Assembly (NCBI GenBank): GCA_031538565.1
Contig: JAVKLS010000028.1
Coordinates: 87,140 to 151,139, forward strand
Length of the DNA stretch: 64,000 bases
DNA from: JASGCK01 sp031538565
GTDB taxonomy: Bacteria > Pseudomonadota > Gammaproteobacteria > Burkholderiales > Burkholderiaceae_C
Reading direction: 5' to 3'
Below the pieces are notes generated by a model, which was given only the letters and a program-made list of their open reading frames with translations, ran no database searches and was not told the origin of the DNA. The first letter of the stretch is position 1, and each line of letters opens with the position of its first letter. The position numbers were made by a program, and so were the translations under genes. Positions 44,589-52,308 of the stretch are shown here, piece by piece.

Positions 44589-45141
44589 GGTTAGGTGTTT
44601 GCAGTGGGTGGGCGATCAGCCAATTGGCGAACGCAGCTAAATCGCGGTGAGTTTGCGTGCCCTCTGGCAAGAGGCTGGGGACTTGGTGCTCGCTCTTGCC
44701 TGTGCGGACTAAGTGAACGGGGCAGCCCAGCGCTGCGGCGGCTTGCAAGTCGCGTAGCGAGTCACCCACCGCGTGAACAGTGGACATATCCACCTCGTAG
44801 CGATCGCGGATTTGCTCAAAAAGTCCTGGCAGCGGTTTGCGGCAATTGCAGGCTTCGACCTTGGGGTTATGGGGGCAAAAAAAGATGGCGTCCACGCGCC
44901 CGCCCACGTCTTGCAGCAAGCGATTCATTTTGTTGTGCATGGCGTGCAAGGCGGTTATGTCGAAGAGTCCACGTCCTAGTCCCGATTGATTGGTGGCAAG
45001 CACCACGCGATAACCTGCATGGTTGAGCGCAGCAATGGCTTCCAGTGCGCCAGGTAAGGCAACCCACTCATCGCTTGATTTGACGTAGTCGTCGCGGTCT
45101 TGGTTAATCGTGCCGTCGCGGTCTAAGATGACGAGTTTCAT
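44581..45141 (-). CDS. gmhB: D-glycero-beta-D-manno-heptose 1,7-bisphosphate 7-phosphatase
   Basis: GmhB is a HAD phosphatase in LPS core heptose synthesis. The nucleophile motif is LDRDGTINQD (Asp7, Asp9), then LATNQSGLGRG, the zinc loop CPHNPKVEACNCRKP, and VGDSLRDLQAA. It sits between glyS and plsC, an order common in Burkholderiales. It ends overlapping plsC. Confidence 0.94.
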   Translation of the reverse strand: MKLVILDRDGTINQDRDDYVKSSDEWVALPGALEAIAALNHAGYRVVLATNQSGLGRGLFDITALHAMHNKMNRLLQDVGGRVDAIFFCPHNPKVEACNCRKPLPGLFEQIRDRYEVDMSTVHAVGDSLRDLQAAAALGCPVHLVRTGKSEHQVPSLLPEGTQTHRDLAAFANWLIAHPLQTPNHV

Positions 45142-45157
45142 GTGCCTTTGTTTTCGC

Positions 45158-47296
45158 TTAATTGGCCAGCTTAGACAAGTCCGCTACGCGGTTCATGGCG
45201 GCGTGCATCATGGACAGCAAGCCTAGTCGATTGGCTTTGAGCGCTGTGTCGTCTGCGTTGACCATGACGTGCTCAAAAAACGCATCGACGGGCGCTTTGA
45301 GTTTGGCAAGCAGCGCAAGCGATTTTGCGTAGTCGCCTTGCTCGTAAGCCTTATCCGACTCGGGTTGCAGCCTGGCAAGCGTTGTGTGCAAATCGATTTC
45401 CGCCGCTTCCTTAAGCAAGGCGGGGTTGACTGCTGCCGCAGCAGTGCCTTCTACCTTTTTTAAGATATTGCTCACGCGCTTGTTGGCGCTTGCCAGCGCA
45501 GCGCTTTCGGACAAGGCGGCAAAGGCGCGCACGGCCTCTAAGCGTTTGGCCACGTCGCTTAAGCGCTGCGGGCGCAAGGCCATCACAGCATCGACTTCTT
45601 GCGCAAAGTAGCCTTGCTCGCGCAGGCTGCCAGACAGGCGGTCGTAGATGAAGTCGATCAATGCGTCAGTGTCGCCCGTGATCTTGTCGCCAAATACTGG
45701 CGCCGATAAGGCCAATAAGTCAGGTAAGCCCAGCGCCAAGTCTTTTTCAATCAACATCCGAATCACGCCCAGCGCATGGCGGCGCAGCGCGAACGGGTCT
45801 TTGTCGCCCGTTGGCACATTACCAATACCAAACATACCCATCAAGGTTTCTAACTTGTCGACCAATGCCACCACCACGCCCACAGTGTTGCGGGGCAATT
45901 CGTCACCTGAAAAACGAGGTTTGTAATGGTCTTCAATGGCCTTGGCTACATCCTCACCCAAGCCGTCGTGACGGGCGTAGTAGCCGCCCATGATGCCTTG
46001 CAGCTCGGGGAACTCGCCCACCATATCGGTCAGCAAATCGGTCTTGGCCAGTTGCGCGGCAGTGTCCACGGCTTGCATGAATGTTGTGCCTACGGCAGCA
46101 TCTTTTGCTTGTGGCAACAAGGCGGCAATGCCTTTGGCGATGGCACGCACGCGCTCGGTGCGCTCACCTTGCGTACCCAGCTTGTTGTGGTACACCACTT
46201 TGGACAGCCCTTCCACGCGCGAAGCGAGCGTTTTCTTGCGGTCTTGGTCAAAGAAAAATTTGGCGTCGGCCAAACGTGGACGCACCACGCGCTCGTTGCC
46301 ACCAATCACAAACGAAGCGTCATCGGGGGTGATGTTGCTGACCACCAAGAACTTGTTGGTGAGCTTGCCATCGGCGTCGAGAAGCGGGAAGTATTTTTGG
46401 TTGGCCTTCATCGTGAGGATGAGGCACTCTTGGGGCACGTCGAGGAACTGTTTTTCAAACTCGCACACCAGCACATTGGGGCGCTCGACCAAGGAGTTGA
46501 CTTCGTCTAGCAATGATTCGTCGTGGATTGGCTGCAAACCATTGCCTGCTTTGGCTGCGGCTGATGCAAGCTGAGTCACGATGCCGTCGCGCCGAGCCTC
46601 ATAGCTGGCAATGACTGCACCCTCGTCACGCATTTGCGCCTCATAGGAGTTCGCATCCGTGATGTGGATGACCGCTTGTTTAGATTCAAAGCGATGACCT
46701 TGCGTGGTGCGACCTGCCACAAGCCCTAGAGCCGTCACGGGAACCACGTGCGCGCCGTGCAGCGCGATAAGTCCGTGCGCGGGACGCACAAACTTCACGT
46801 CCGTCCAGCCGTCCGCTAGCTGATAGGTCATCACTTTTGGAATGGGTAACTTGGCAATAGCCTCGTCAATTGCTTTTTGCAAGCCGTCGGCCAAGCTCGC
46901 ACCTTGGACGATGCTGTCGTAAAACAAAGCTTCGGCTTTGCCGTCGGGTGCGCGTTTGAGTTGAGCCACGACCTCGGGGCCTGCGCCCAAGGCCAGCAGT
47001 TTTTTGAGCAGTGCGGGGGTTGCGTTGCCATGACCATCCAAGCCCACAGAGGTGGGCATGAGTTTTTGCTGCACGGCTTTGTCTTGCGCCTTGCTTGCGA
47101 CGTGCGTGATGCACGCACCCAGGCGGCGGGGCGAGGCATAGGCAGTCACTTGCGCATCGGCGGCGGCAAGACCTTGGGCTTTGAGTTGTTCAAGCAGCAC
47201 GCCAGAGAAAGCGTCGCCCAGCTTGTTGAGCGCTTTGGGGGGGAGCTCTTCAACGAAGAGTTCGATGAGTAGGCTTTGAGTGCTGTGGGTTGTCAT
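45158..47296 (-). CDS. glyS: glycyl-tRNA synthetase beta subunit
   Basis: GlyS is the tRNA-recognising beta subunit of the tetrameric enzyme. The start LLIELFVEELPPKAL and the later FVRPAHGLIALHG, GHRFESKQAV, MKANQKYFPLLD, TLFMQ-like and GEFPELQGIMGGYYARHDG, and ALRRHALGVIRM motifs are all typical. Length 712 is normal. The ATG is separated by one base from the stop of the toxin gene and has no clear ribosome-binding site, so its translation may depend on coupling to the toxin gene. Confidence 0.97.
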   Translation of the reverse strand: MTTHSTQSLLIELFVEELPPKALNKLGDAFSGVLLEQLKAQGLAAADAQVTAYASPRRLGACITHVASKAQDKAVQQKLMPTSVGLDGHGNATPALLKKLLALGAGPEVVAQLKRAPDGKAEALFYDSIVQGASLADGLQKAIDEAIAKLPIPKVMTYQLADGWTDVKFVRPAHGLIALHGAHVVPVTALGLVAGRTTQGHRFESKQAVIHITDANSYEAQMRDEGAVIASYEARRDGIVTQLASAAAKAGNGLQPIHDESLLDEVNSLVERPNVLVCEFEKQFLDVPQECLILTMKANQKYFPLLDADGKLTNKFLVVSNITPDDASFVIGGNERVVRPRLADAKFFFDQDRKKTLASRVEGLSKVVYHNKLGTQGERTERVRAIAKGIAALLPQAKDAAVGTTFMQAVDTAAQLAKTDLLTDMVGEFPELQGIMGGYYARHDGLGEDVAKAIEDHYKPRFSGDELPRNTVGVVVALVDKLETLMGMFGIGNVPTGDKDPFALRRHALGVIRMLIEKDLALGLPDLLALSAPVFGDKITGDTDALIDFIYDRLSGSLREQGYFAQEVDAVMALRPQRLSDVAKRLEAVRAFAALSESAALASANKRVSNILKKVEGTAAAAVNPALLKEAAEIDLHTTLARLQPESDKAYEQGDYAKSLALLAKLKAPVDAFFEHVMVNADDTALKANRLGLLSMMHAAMNRVADLSKLAN

Positions 47297-47297
47297 G

Positions 47298-47753
47298 CTA
47301 AATTTTGTTATCTTTATAGACTGTCATTTTCAGTCCGAGTTGTAAGCCATTTTTTGTCATATTTTTATCAAGCGTCAGCAAATCATCTATTTTTAAACGC
47401 GAGGCTACGGCTAAGTGGAGTGCGTCTCCCGCACGAAGCCCTGAGTGAGGATATCTGCACAGCTTTGCTGCCTCTTCATAATCCTTAGAAGCAATTGGCA
47501 ATAAGCTGACATCAGAGGCAAATAATGCCTCAAGTGTTTTAAGTTGCTCCGATGCTTGGTCGGCAGTCAAATCACCGCGGCGCACTTTGATTGAAAGAGC
47601 GCTTGCAACTTCTACAGCCGTCCATTGTGAGGTTGCCAAGATGGAAGTTGTGCCCTCTAACCAAGAACCCAAGGCGGTGCTTTCCTCTTCAAAAGACACG
47701 AGCGCAATCCAGACGCTGGTATCGATATAAACGGTTTTTGGACTGGCAGGCAC
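47298..47753 (-). CDS. vapC: PIN-domain toxin, VapC type
   Basis: PIN-domain ribonucleases have four acidic residues around a metal site. These are present in TVYIDTSVW, AVEVASAL, GLRAGDALHLA and LLTLDKNM. VapC toxins cut initiator tRNA or rRNA; the target here is unknown. The GTG at 47753 follows GAGG at good distance, and the upstream TTG at 47765 overlaps the antitoxin stop. The gene is visibly more AT-rich at its 3' end than glyS. It lies between vapB and glyS. Confidence 0.85.
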   Translation of the reverse strand: MPASPKTVYIDTSVWIALVSFEEESTALGSWLEGTTSILATSQWTAVEVASALSIKVRRGDLTADQASEQLKTLEALFASDVSLLPIASKDYEEAAKLCRYPHSGLRAGDALHLAVASRLKIDDLLTLDKNMTKNGLQLGLKMTVYKDNKI

Positions 47754-47761
47754 GTGCAACC

Positions 47762-48007
47762 TCAATAGCGACTGAGCTCGTCTTTGCTGATAGTCTGCGT
47801 CGGTTTTACTTGTGGATTCAAGTTGCGAAGCGCCTCCACAAACCGAATGCGATTCATAGGCTGTTCAGCCGCTTGAAAACGCACGTGCCCCGTACCCAAT
47901 ACCTCCGCTTGCAGAAAAGCGCCGTCATAAACACCTAAATTTTTAGCCATTGCCGCGGGCAGTCGAACCGCTAAGCTGTTCCCCCATTTGTTGACTTGTA
48001 ACTCCAT
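47762..48007 (-). CDS. vapB: AbrB/MazE-type antitoxin
   Basis: The 81-residue protein begins MELQVNKWGNSLAVRLPAAM, the swapped-hairpin AbrB-type DNA-binding domain, and has a C-terminal tail (KPTQTISKDELSRY) likely to bind the toxin. I chose the ATG at 48007, with AAGG upstream; the frame is open to 48037. It is the antitoxin and probably the repressor of the pair, acting at the palindrome just upstream. Confidence 0.86.
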   Translation of the reverse strand: MELQVNKWGNSLAVRLPAAMAKNLGVYDGAFLQAEVLGTGHVRFQAAEQPMNRIRFVEALRNLNPQVKPTQTISKDELSRY

Positions 48008-48025
48008 TGAAGTACCTTTTTCGAT

Positions 48026-48047
48026 ATGTAGATACATGATTCTACAT
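48026..48047. promoter_or_regulatory. candidate toxin-antitoxin operator
   Basis: ATGTAGA (48026-48032) and TCTACAT (48041-48047) form a perfect 7-bp inverted repeat with an 8-bp spacer, ending 18 bp before the antitoxin ATG. A third TAGATTT-like half copy lies at 48059-48065. Such palindromes are the usual autorepression sites of AbrB-type antitoxins. Confidence 0.6.
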
Positions 48048-48113
48048 TTTTAATAAAGTAGATTTCCATTTGCGAGGGTCGCTAGCCCCCTCATGCATTT
48101 GCTCGGAGGGCTT

Positions 48114-49055
48114 TTAAGTTGTTCTATTTTCAATTTTCGCAAGAACTTGCTCGGCGTGCTCGCGCGGCGCCATCGGGAAGCCTAAGCGCTCGCGGCTTTC
48201 AAAATAGCTTTGCGCTACGGCACGTGCTAGGTTGCGGATGCGCCCGATGTAGGCAGCGCGTTCGGTCACGCTAATCGCGCCGCGTGCGTCTAGCAGATTG
48301 AAGGTGTGGCCGCATTTCAAAACTTGCTCATACGCGGGCAGGGCAAGCTGCTGTGCCATGAGGTGTTTGGCTTGGCGCTCGTGCGCGGTAAAAGCGGCAA
48401 ATAAAAAATCTGCGTCGCTGTGCTCGAAGTTGTACGCGGACTGCTCTTGCTCGTTTTGTAAATAAACGTCGCCGTAGGTAAGACCCTCCGTCCACTTGAG
48501 GTTGTAAACGTTATCGACTTCTTGCAGATACATGGCAAGGCGCTCTAGCCCGTAAGTAATTTCGCCCGTAATGGGTTTGCAGTCAATGCCGCCGACTTGT
48601 TGGAAGTAGGTGAACTGCGTAACTTCCATGCCGTTGAGCCATACCTCCCAGCCAAGACCCCATGCGCCCAGCGTGGGGTTTTCCCAGTCGTCTTCAACAA
48701 AGCGGATGTCGTTTTTTTTGAGATCAAAACCGAGAGCTTCGAGCGAACCCAAGTAGAGATCCAAGATATTGCTGGGCGCGGGTTTGAGCACCACTTGGTA
48801 TTGGTAGTAGTGCTGCAGGCGGTTGGGGTTTTCGCCGTAGCGTCCGTCTTTGGGGCGGCGGCTGGGTTGCACATAAGCAGCCTTCCAAGGCTCGGGTCCC
48901 AAGGCGCGTAAAAACGTTGCTGTGTGCGACGTGCCTGCGCCTACTTCCATGTCGATAGGCTGAAGCATGGCGCAGCCTTTGTCAGCCCAGTAGGACTGCA
49001 AGGTCAAAATAATTTGTTGAAACGAGAGAGGGGTGGAAGATGTAGGCTTGGACAT
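48114..49055 (-). CDS. glyQ: glycyl-tRNA synthetase alpha subunit
   Basis: GlyQ is the catalytic alpha subunit: FQQIILTLQSYWADKGC at the start, then MEVGAGTSHTATFLRALGPEPW, YVQPSRRPKDGRYGENPNRLQHYYQ and TYFQQVGGIDC. Length 313 is normal. In most relatives glyS follows directly; here a toxin-antitoxin pair of about 0.7 kb is between them. It is divergent from yccF. Confidence 0.97.
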   Translation of the reverse strand: MSKPTSSTPLSFQQIILTLQSYWADKGCAMLQPIDMEVGAGTSHTATFLRALGPEPWKAAYVQPSRRPKDGRYGENPNRLQHYYQYQVVLKPAPSNILDLYLGSLEALGFDLKKNDIRFVEDDWENPTLGAWGLGWEVWLNGMEVTQFTYFQQVGGIDCKPITGEITYGLERLAMYLQEVDNVYNLKWTEGLTYGDVYLQNEQEQSAYNFEHSDADFLFAAFTAHERQAKHLMAQQLALPAYEQVLKCGHTFNLLDARGAISVTERAAYIGRIRNLARAVAQSYFESRERLGFPMAPREHAEQVLAKIENRTT

Positions 49056-49135
49056 ATGGGCTCGATTTTATCGAGTGCCATTTTGTCCTTGCCTCTAGAG
49101 GTTATAAATAGGCAGATATTGAATGAAGGACAGTC

Positions 49136-49594
49136 ATGCGCGCTATTGGTAATTTTTTGTGGTTCATCTTCGGCGGGGTTTTTATGGGCCTGCTGTGGTG
49201 GCTGGTGGGTTTGATTGCTTTTATCTCAATCGTGGGCATTCCATGGGGGCGAGCTTGCATGGTGATTGGCAACTTTGCGTTTTTCCCGTTCGGGCGTGAA
49301 GCCATCAACCGCAAGGAGTTGACGCAGGAGGACGACTTGGGTACTGGTACTTTGGGCTTGCTGGGCAACATCGTCTGGTTTTTGTTGGCTGGCGTTTGGT
49401 TGGCGCTGGGCCATGTGCTGTCGGCTGCGGCTTTCTTTTGCACCATCATTGGCATCCCTTTCGGGATTCAGCACCTCAAGTTGGCAGGTATTGCGCTGGC
49501 CCCCGTGGGCAAAACGACTGTGAGCAAAGAGGTGGCTGCCGCCGCGCGTGCGCACAATGCACAGACCGAGGTGGCTCGTCTTCGCCGCGAATGA
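49136..49594 (+). CDS. YccF-family inner membrane protein
   Basis: The 152-residue protein has two copies of a YccF unit: FLWFIFGGVFMGLLWWLVG..IVGIPWGRACM and NIVWFLLAGVWLALGHVLSA..IIGIPFGIQHLKLA. About four membrane helices are seen. Function of the family is unclear. GAAGGAC lies before the ATG. Downstream on the other strand is a truncated gene. Confidence 0.88.
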   Translation: MRAIGNFLWFIFGGVFMGLLWWLVGLIAFISIVGIPWGRACMVIGNFAFFPFGREAINRKELTQEDDLGTGTLGLLGNIVWFLLAGVWLALGHVLSAAAFFCTIIGIPFGIQHLKLAGIALAPVGKTTVSKEVAAAARAHNAQTEVARLRRE

Positions 49595-49627
49595 CACTCT
49601 ACGTGCTCATCGCACAAGGTCATCAAA

Positions 49628-49771
49628 TTAGCCTGGCTGTTGCACAGTCAGCTCAACCATGCGCTCACTCATGGCGTCGTAACCCAAATCATCTCGTGTA
49701 CGCAGAGACGAAAAAATCACCGCGTAATAAGGAGGCTCGGGCAGGGCAGCAAAATTTTCACTGGCAGACAT
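49628..49771 (-). pseudogene. truncated antibiotic-biosynthesis-monooxygenase (ABM) family gene
   Basis: The 47-codon frame reads MSASENFAALPEPPYYAVIF and continues through SSLRTRDDLGY and MSERMVELTVQQPG, then stops. This closely matches the first half of ABM-family monooxygenases of about 100 residues, where the next residues are normally GFLG followed by a catalytic second half. The second half is missing and the yccF end follows. It has no clear ribosome-binding site. It is most likely the remains of a gene shortened by deletion next to yccF. Confidence 0.65.
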
Positions 49772-49814
49772 CGGGCGACTTTTGCCGTTTTTTCATGAAA
49801 TTTGAGGTGGACGT

Positions 49815-50195
49815 TTATTTCACCACCGCCACCGGCATATAGGAGTTGCTGGGATTAACACTCAAGGTTTGCGATGCAGGATGTACCGCCAAGTCCATCA
49901 TCTCCATCGGCACAGCGCCTAGCAACGCTTCATCACCTAATACCAATGCAGATAAATCGCAATAGCGGTCGGTAAAATGCACGCGCAAGGGGCCAATCAT
50001 TGGGACTTTTTTGCGACTTCCATCGGCTAAGATGGCTTCGCGTTGGGACACCTCATCTAGATCGAAGCCAAGTTGCACGGCGATGTGCTCGGGCAAAGTC
50101 ATAAATACAGAACCAGTATCTACCAACGCTTTAACGCTCAATCGACGCTTATTGAAGGTGTTTTCGAGTTCTAAATCGGTGTGAATGATGCCCAC
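49815..50195 (-). CDS. retroviral-type clan AA aspartic protease family protein
   Basis: The 126-residue protein has the aspartic protease motif ALVDTGSVFMTLPE near residue 23 and a second hydrophobic GDEALLGAVPMEMMDLAV segment, as in small single-domain bacterial clan AA proteases. These are presumed to dimerise, with one Asp per subunit. Substrates are unknown. The GTG at 50195 follows AAGGAGA. It lies 28 bp after leuD in the same direction. Confidence 0.82.
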   Translation of the reverse strand: MGIIHTDLELENTFNKRRLSVKALVDTGSVFMTLPEHIAVQLGFDLDEVSQREAILADGSRKKVPMIGPLRVHFTDRYCDLSALVLGDEALLGAVPMEMMDLAVHPASQTLSVNPSNSYMPVAVVK

Positions 50196-50223
50196 GCTGA
50201 TCTCCTTGGTCTGCGTCCGTTGA

Positions 50224-50868
50224 TTAGGCTGTGTGAGCTAACCAAGGCTTGGTGGCCAAGCGCTGGGCTTCAAATGCCTTGATCTTGTCGGCATGGCGCA
50301 AGGTCAGGCCGATGTCGTCTAAACCATTGAGCAAGCAGTATTTGCGGAAGGCCTGCACCTCGAAGGGGATTTCTTCGCCCTGGGCCTTGACGATGACTTG
50401 GCGCGCTAGGTCGAGGGTGAGTTGGTAGCCTACAAAGGCATGAACAGCATCAAATAGTTGATTGATTTGAGCCTCGGGTAGCACGATGGGCAGCAGACCG
50501 TTTTTGAAGCAGTTGTTGAAGAAGATGTCGGCAAAGCTCGGTGCGATCACGCAGCGAAAGCCGTATTGGTCGATGGCCCAAGGGGCGTGCTCGCGGCTGG
50601 AGCCGCAGCCAAAGTTCTTGCGCGCCAGCAAAATCGATGCGCCTTTGTAGCGCGGTTGATTGAGCACAAAGTCGGGGTTGGATTTTCGGGTGGATAAATC
50701 CATTCCAGGAAAGCCCGTGTCCAAATAGCGGTCGGCATCAAACAGGTGCGGACCAAAGCCCGTCTTGCGGATGGACTTGAGAAACTGCTTGGGGATGATG
50801 GCGTCGGTGTCGACGTTTTCGCGGTCCATGGGGGCCACAATGCCTTTGTGGAGGGTGAATTTTTGCAT
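50224..50868 (-). CDS. leuD: 3-isopropylmalate dehydratase small subunit
   Basis: LeuD pairs with LeuC in leucine synthesis. The sequence has APMDRENVDTDAIIPKQFLK, the substrate loop LARKNFGCGSSREHAPWAI and IAPSFADIFFNNCFKNGLLP. The 214-residue length is usual. It follows leuC by 15 bp. leuB is not in the next position here. Confidence 0.96.
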   Translation of the reverse strand: MQKFTLHKGIVAPMDRENVDTDAIIPKQFLKSIRKTGFGPHLFDADRYLDTGFPGMDLSTRKSNPDFVLNQPRYKGASILLARKNFGCGSSREHAPWAIDQYGFRCVIAPSFADIFFNNCFKNGLLPIVLPEAQINQLFDAVHAFVGYQLTLDLARQVIVKAQGEEIPFEVQAFRKYCLLNGLDDIGLTLRHADKIKAFEAQRLATKPWLAHTA

Positions 50869-50883
50869 GATGAGTTTGGCTAA

Positions 50884-52305
50884 TTAAGCGAACCGCCGCA
50901 CATCCACAAAATGCCCATGGATAGCCGCTGCGGCGGCCATCGCAGGGCTGACCAAGTGGGTGCGGCCGCCCGCGCCCTGGCGGCCTTCGAAGTTGCGGTT
51001 GCTGGTGCTGGCGCAGCGTTCGCCGGGCTCTAAGCGGTCGGCGTTCATGGCTAGGCACATGGAGCAACCAGGTTCGCGCCACTCAAAGCCAGCAGCTTTG
51101 AAGATTTCGTGCAGGCCTTCGCGCTCGGCTTGTGCTTTGACTAGCCCAGAGCCTGGCACGACAAGAGCAAGGCGCACATTTTTTGCAATTTTTTGCCCTA
51201 ACTTTTTAACTACGGCTGCCGCCTCGCGCATATCTTCGATGCGGCTATTGGTGCAACTGCCGATAAACACTTTGTCAATGCGGATATCCGCAATTACCTT
51301 GCCAGGCGTAAGCGCCATGTAGGTTAGCGCGCGCTCGATGGCGGCGCGTTTGGAGTCATCGCGCTCTTTGTCGGGGTCGGGGATAACGCCGTCAATGTCC
51401 AGCACCATTTCGGGTGAGTTGCCCCATGTGACTTGCGGATTGATTTTGCTGGCGTCTAGATCAACCACGGCATCAAACTTGGCGCCCGCATCTGAGTGCA
51501 AGGTGCGCCAATAGGCGGCGGCTTGTTCAAAGACCACGCCAGTAGGCGCCATGGGGCGACCGCGCACGTAGTCGATGGTTTTATCGTCCACCGCGACCAA
51601 GCCTGCGCGCGCGCCTGCTTCAATGGCCATGTTGCACAGCGTCATGCGGCCTTCCATCGAGAGCGCCCGAATCGCGCTGCCCGCAAACTCAATGGTGTAG
51701 CCCGTGCCGCCTGCCGTGCCAATTTTTCCAATGATCGCCAGCACGATGTCCTTGCCCGTAATGCCGCGCTGCGTTTGCCCTTCCACGCGGATGAGCATAT
51801 TTTTCATTTTCTTTTGTAGCAGCGTTTGCGTTGCCATCACGTGCTCAACTTCGCTTGTGCCAATGCCGTGCGCCAACGCGCCAAACGCGCCGTGCGTACT
51901 GGTGTGCGAGTCGCCGCAAACAACCGTCATGCCTGGCAAGGTGGCGCCTTGCTCGGGACCCATCACGTGGACGATGCCTTGCTGTTTGCTGAGGTACGGA
52001 AAGTAAGCTGCAGCGCCAAACTCTTTGATGTTGGCGTCTAGCGTGGTGATTTGCTCTTTGCTAACTAAGTCGGTGATGCCGTCGTAGCCTTGCTCCCAAT
52101 TGGTGGTGGGCGTGTTGTGGTCGGCGGTGGCGACGATGGAGTTGACGCGCCAGACTTTCCGTCCTGCTTCGCGCAGACCTTCAAAGGCTTGCGGGCTGGT
52201 GACTTCGTGCACCAGATGACGGTCTATGTACAAAACGGCTGTGCCGTCGTTCTCTTGGTGAACGACGTGTTCGTCCCAAATTTTGTCGTAGAGCGTGCGT
52301 GGCAT
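50884..52305 (-). CDS. leuC: 3-isopropylmalate dehydratase large subunit
   Basis: This aconitase-family 4Fe-4S enzyme isomerises 2- to 3-isopropylmalate. Motifs: VVCGDSHTSTHGAFGALAHGIG, GSCTNSR with the first cluster Cys, and EPGCSMCLAMN with the other two. Length 473 is normal. It starts 3 bp after the desaturase stop, an unusual partner, so both may be on one transcript. Confidence 0.97.
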   Translation of the reverse strand: MPRTLYDKIWDEHVVHQENDGTAVLYIDRHLVHEVTSPQAFEGLREAGRKVWRVNSIVATADHNTPTTNWEQGYDGITDLVSKEQITTLDANIKEFGAAAYFPYLSKQQGIVHVMGPEQGATLPGMTVVCGDSHTSTHGAFGALAHGIGTSEVEHVMATQTLLQKKMKNMLIRVEGQTQRGITGKDIVLAIIGKIGTAGGTGYTIEFAGSAIRALSMEGRMTLCNMAIEAGARAGLVAVDDKTIDYVRGRPMAPTGVVFEQAAAYWRTLHSDAGAKFDAVVDLDASKINPQVTWGNSPEMVLDIDGVIPDPDKERDDSKRAAIERALTYMALTPGKVIADIRIDKVFIGSCTNSRIEDMREAAAVVKKLGQKIAKNVRLALVVPGSGLVKAQAEREGLHEIFKAAGFEWREPGCSMCLAMNADRLEPGERCASTSNRNFEGRQGAGGRTHLVSPAMAAAAAIHGHFVDVRRFA

Positions 52306-52308
52306 GAG

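Noticed and set aside
48074..48092. GAGGG/CCCTC hairpin between glyQ and the antitoxin gene as a terminator
   Set aside because: The stem is only 5 bp and no T tract follows on the minus strand.
49396..49842. 148-codon frame overlapping yccF and the following gap
   Set aside because: Out of frame with yccF, no conserved motif, and its second half covers the antisense of the ABM remnant.
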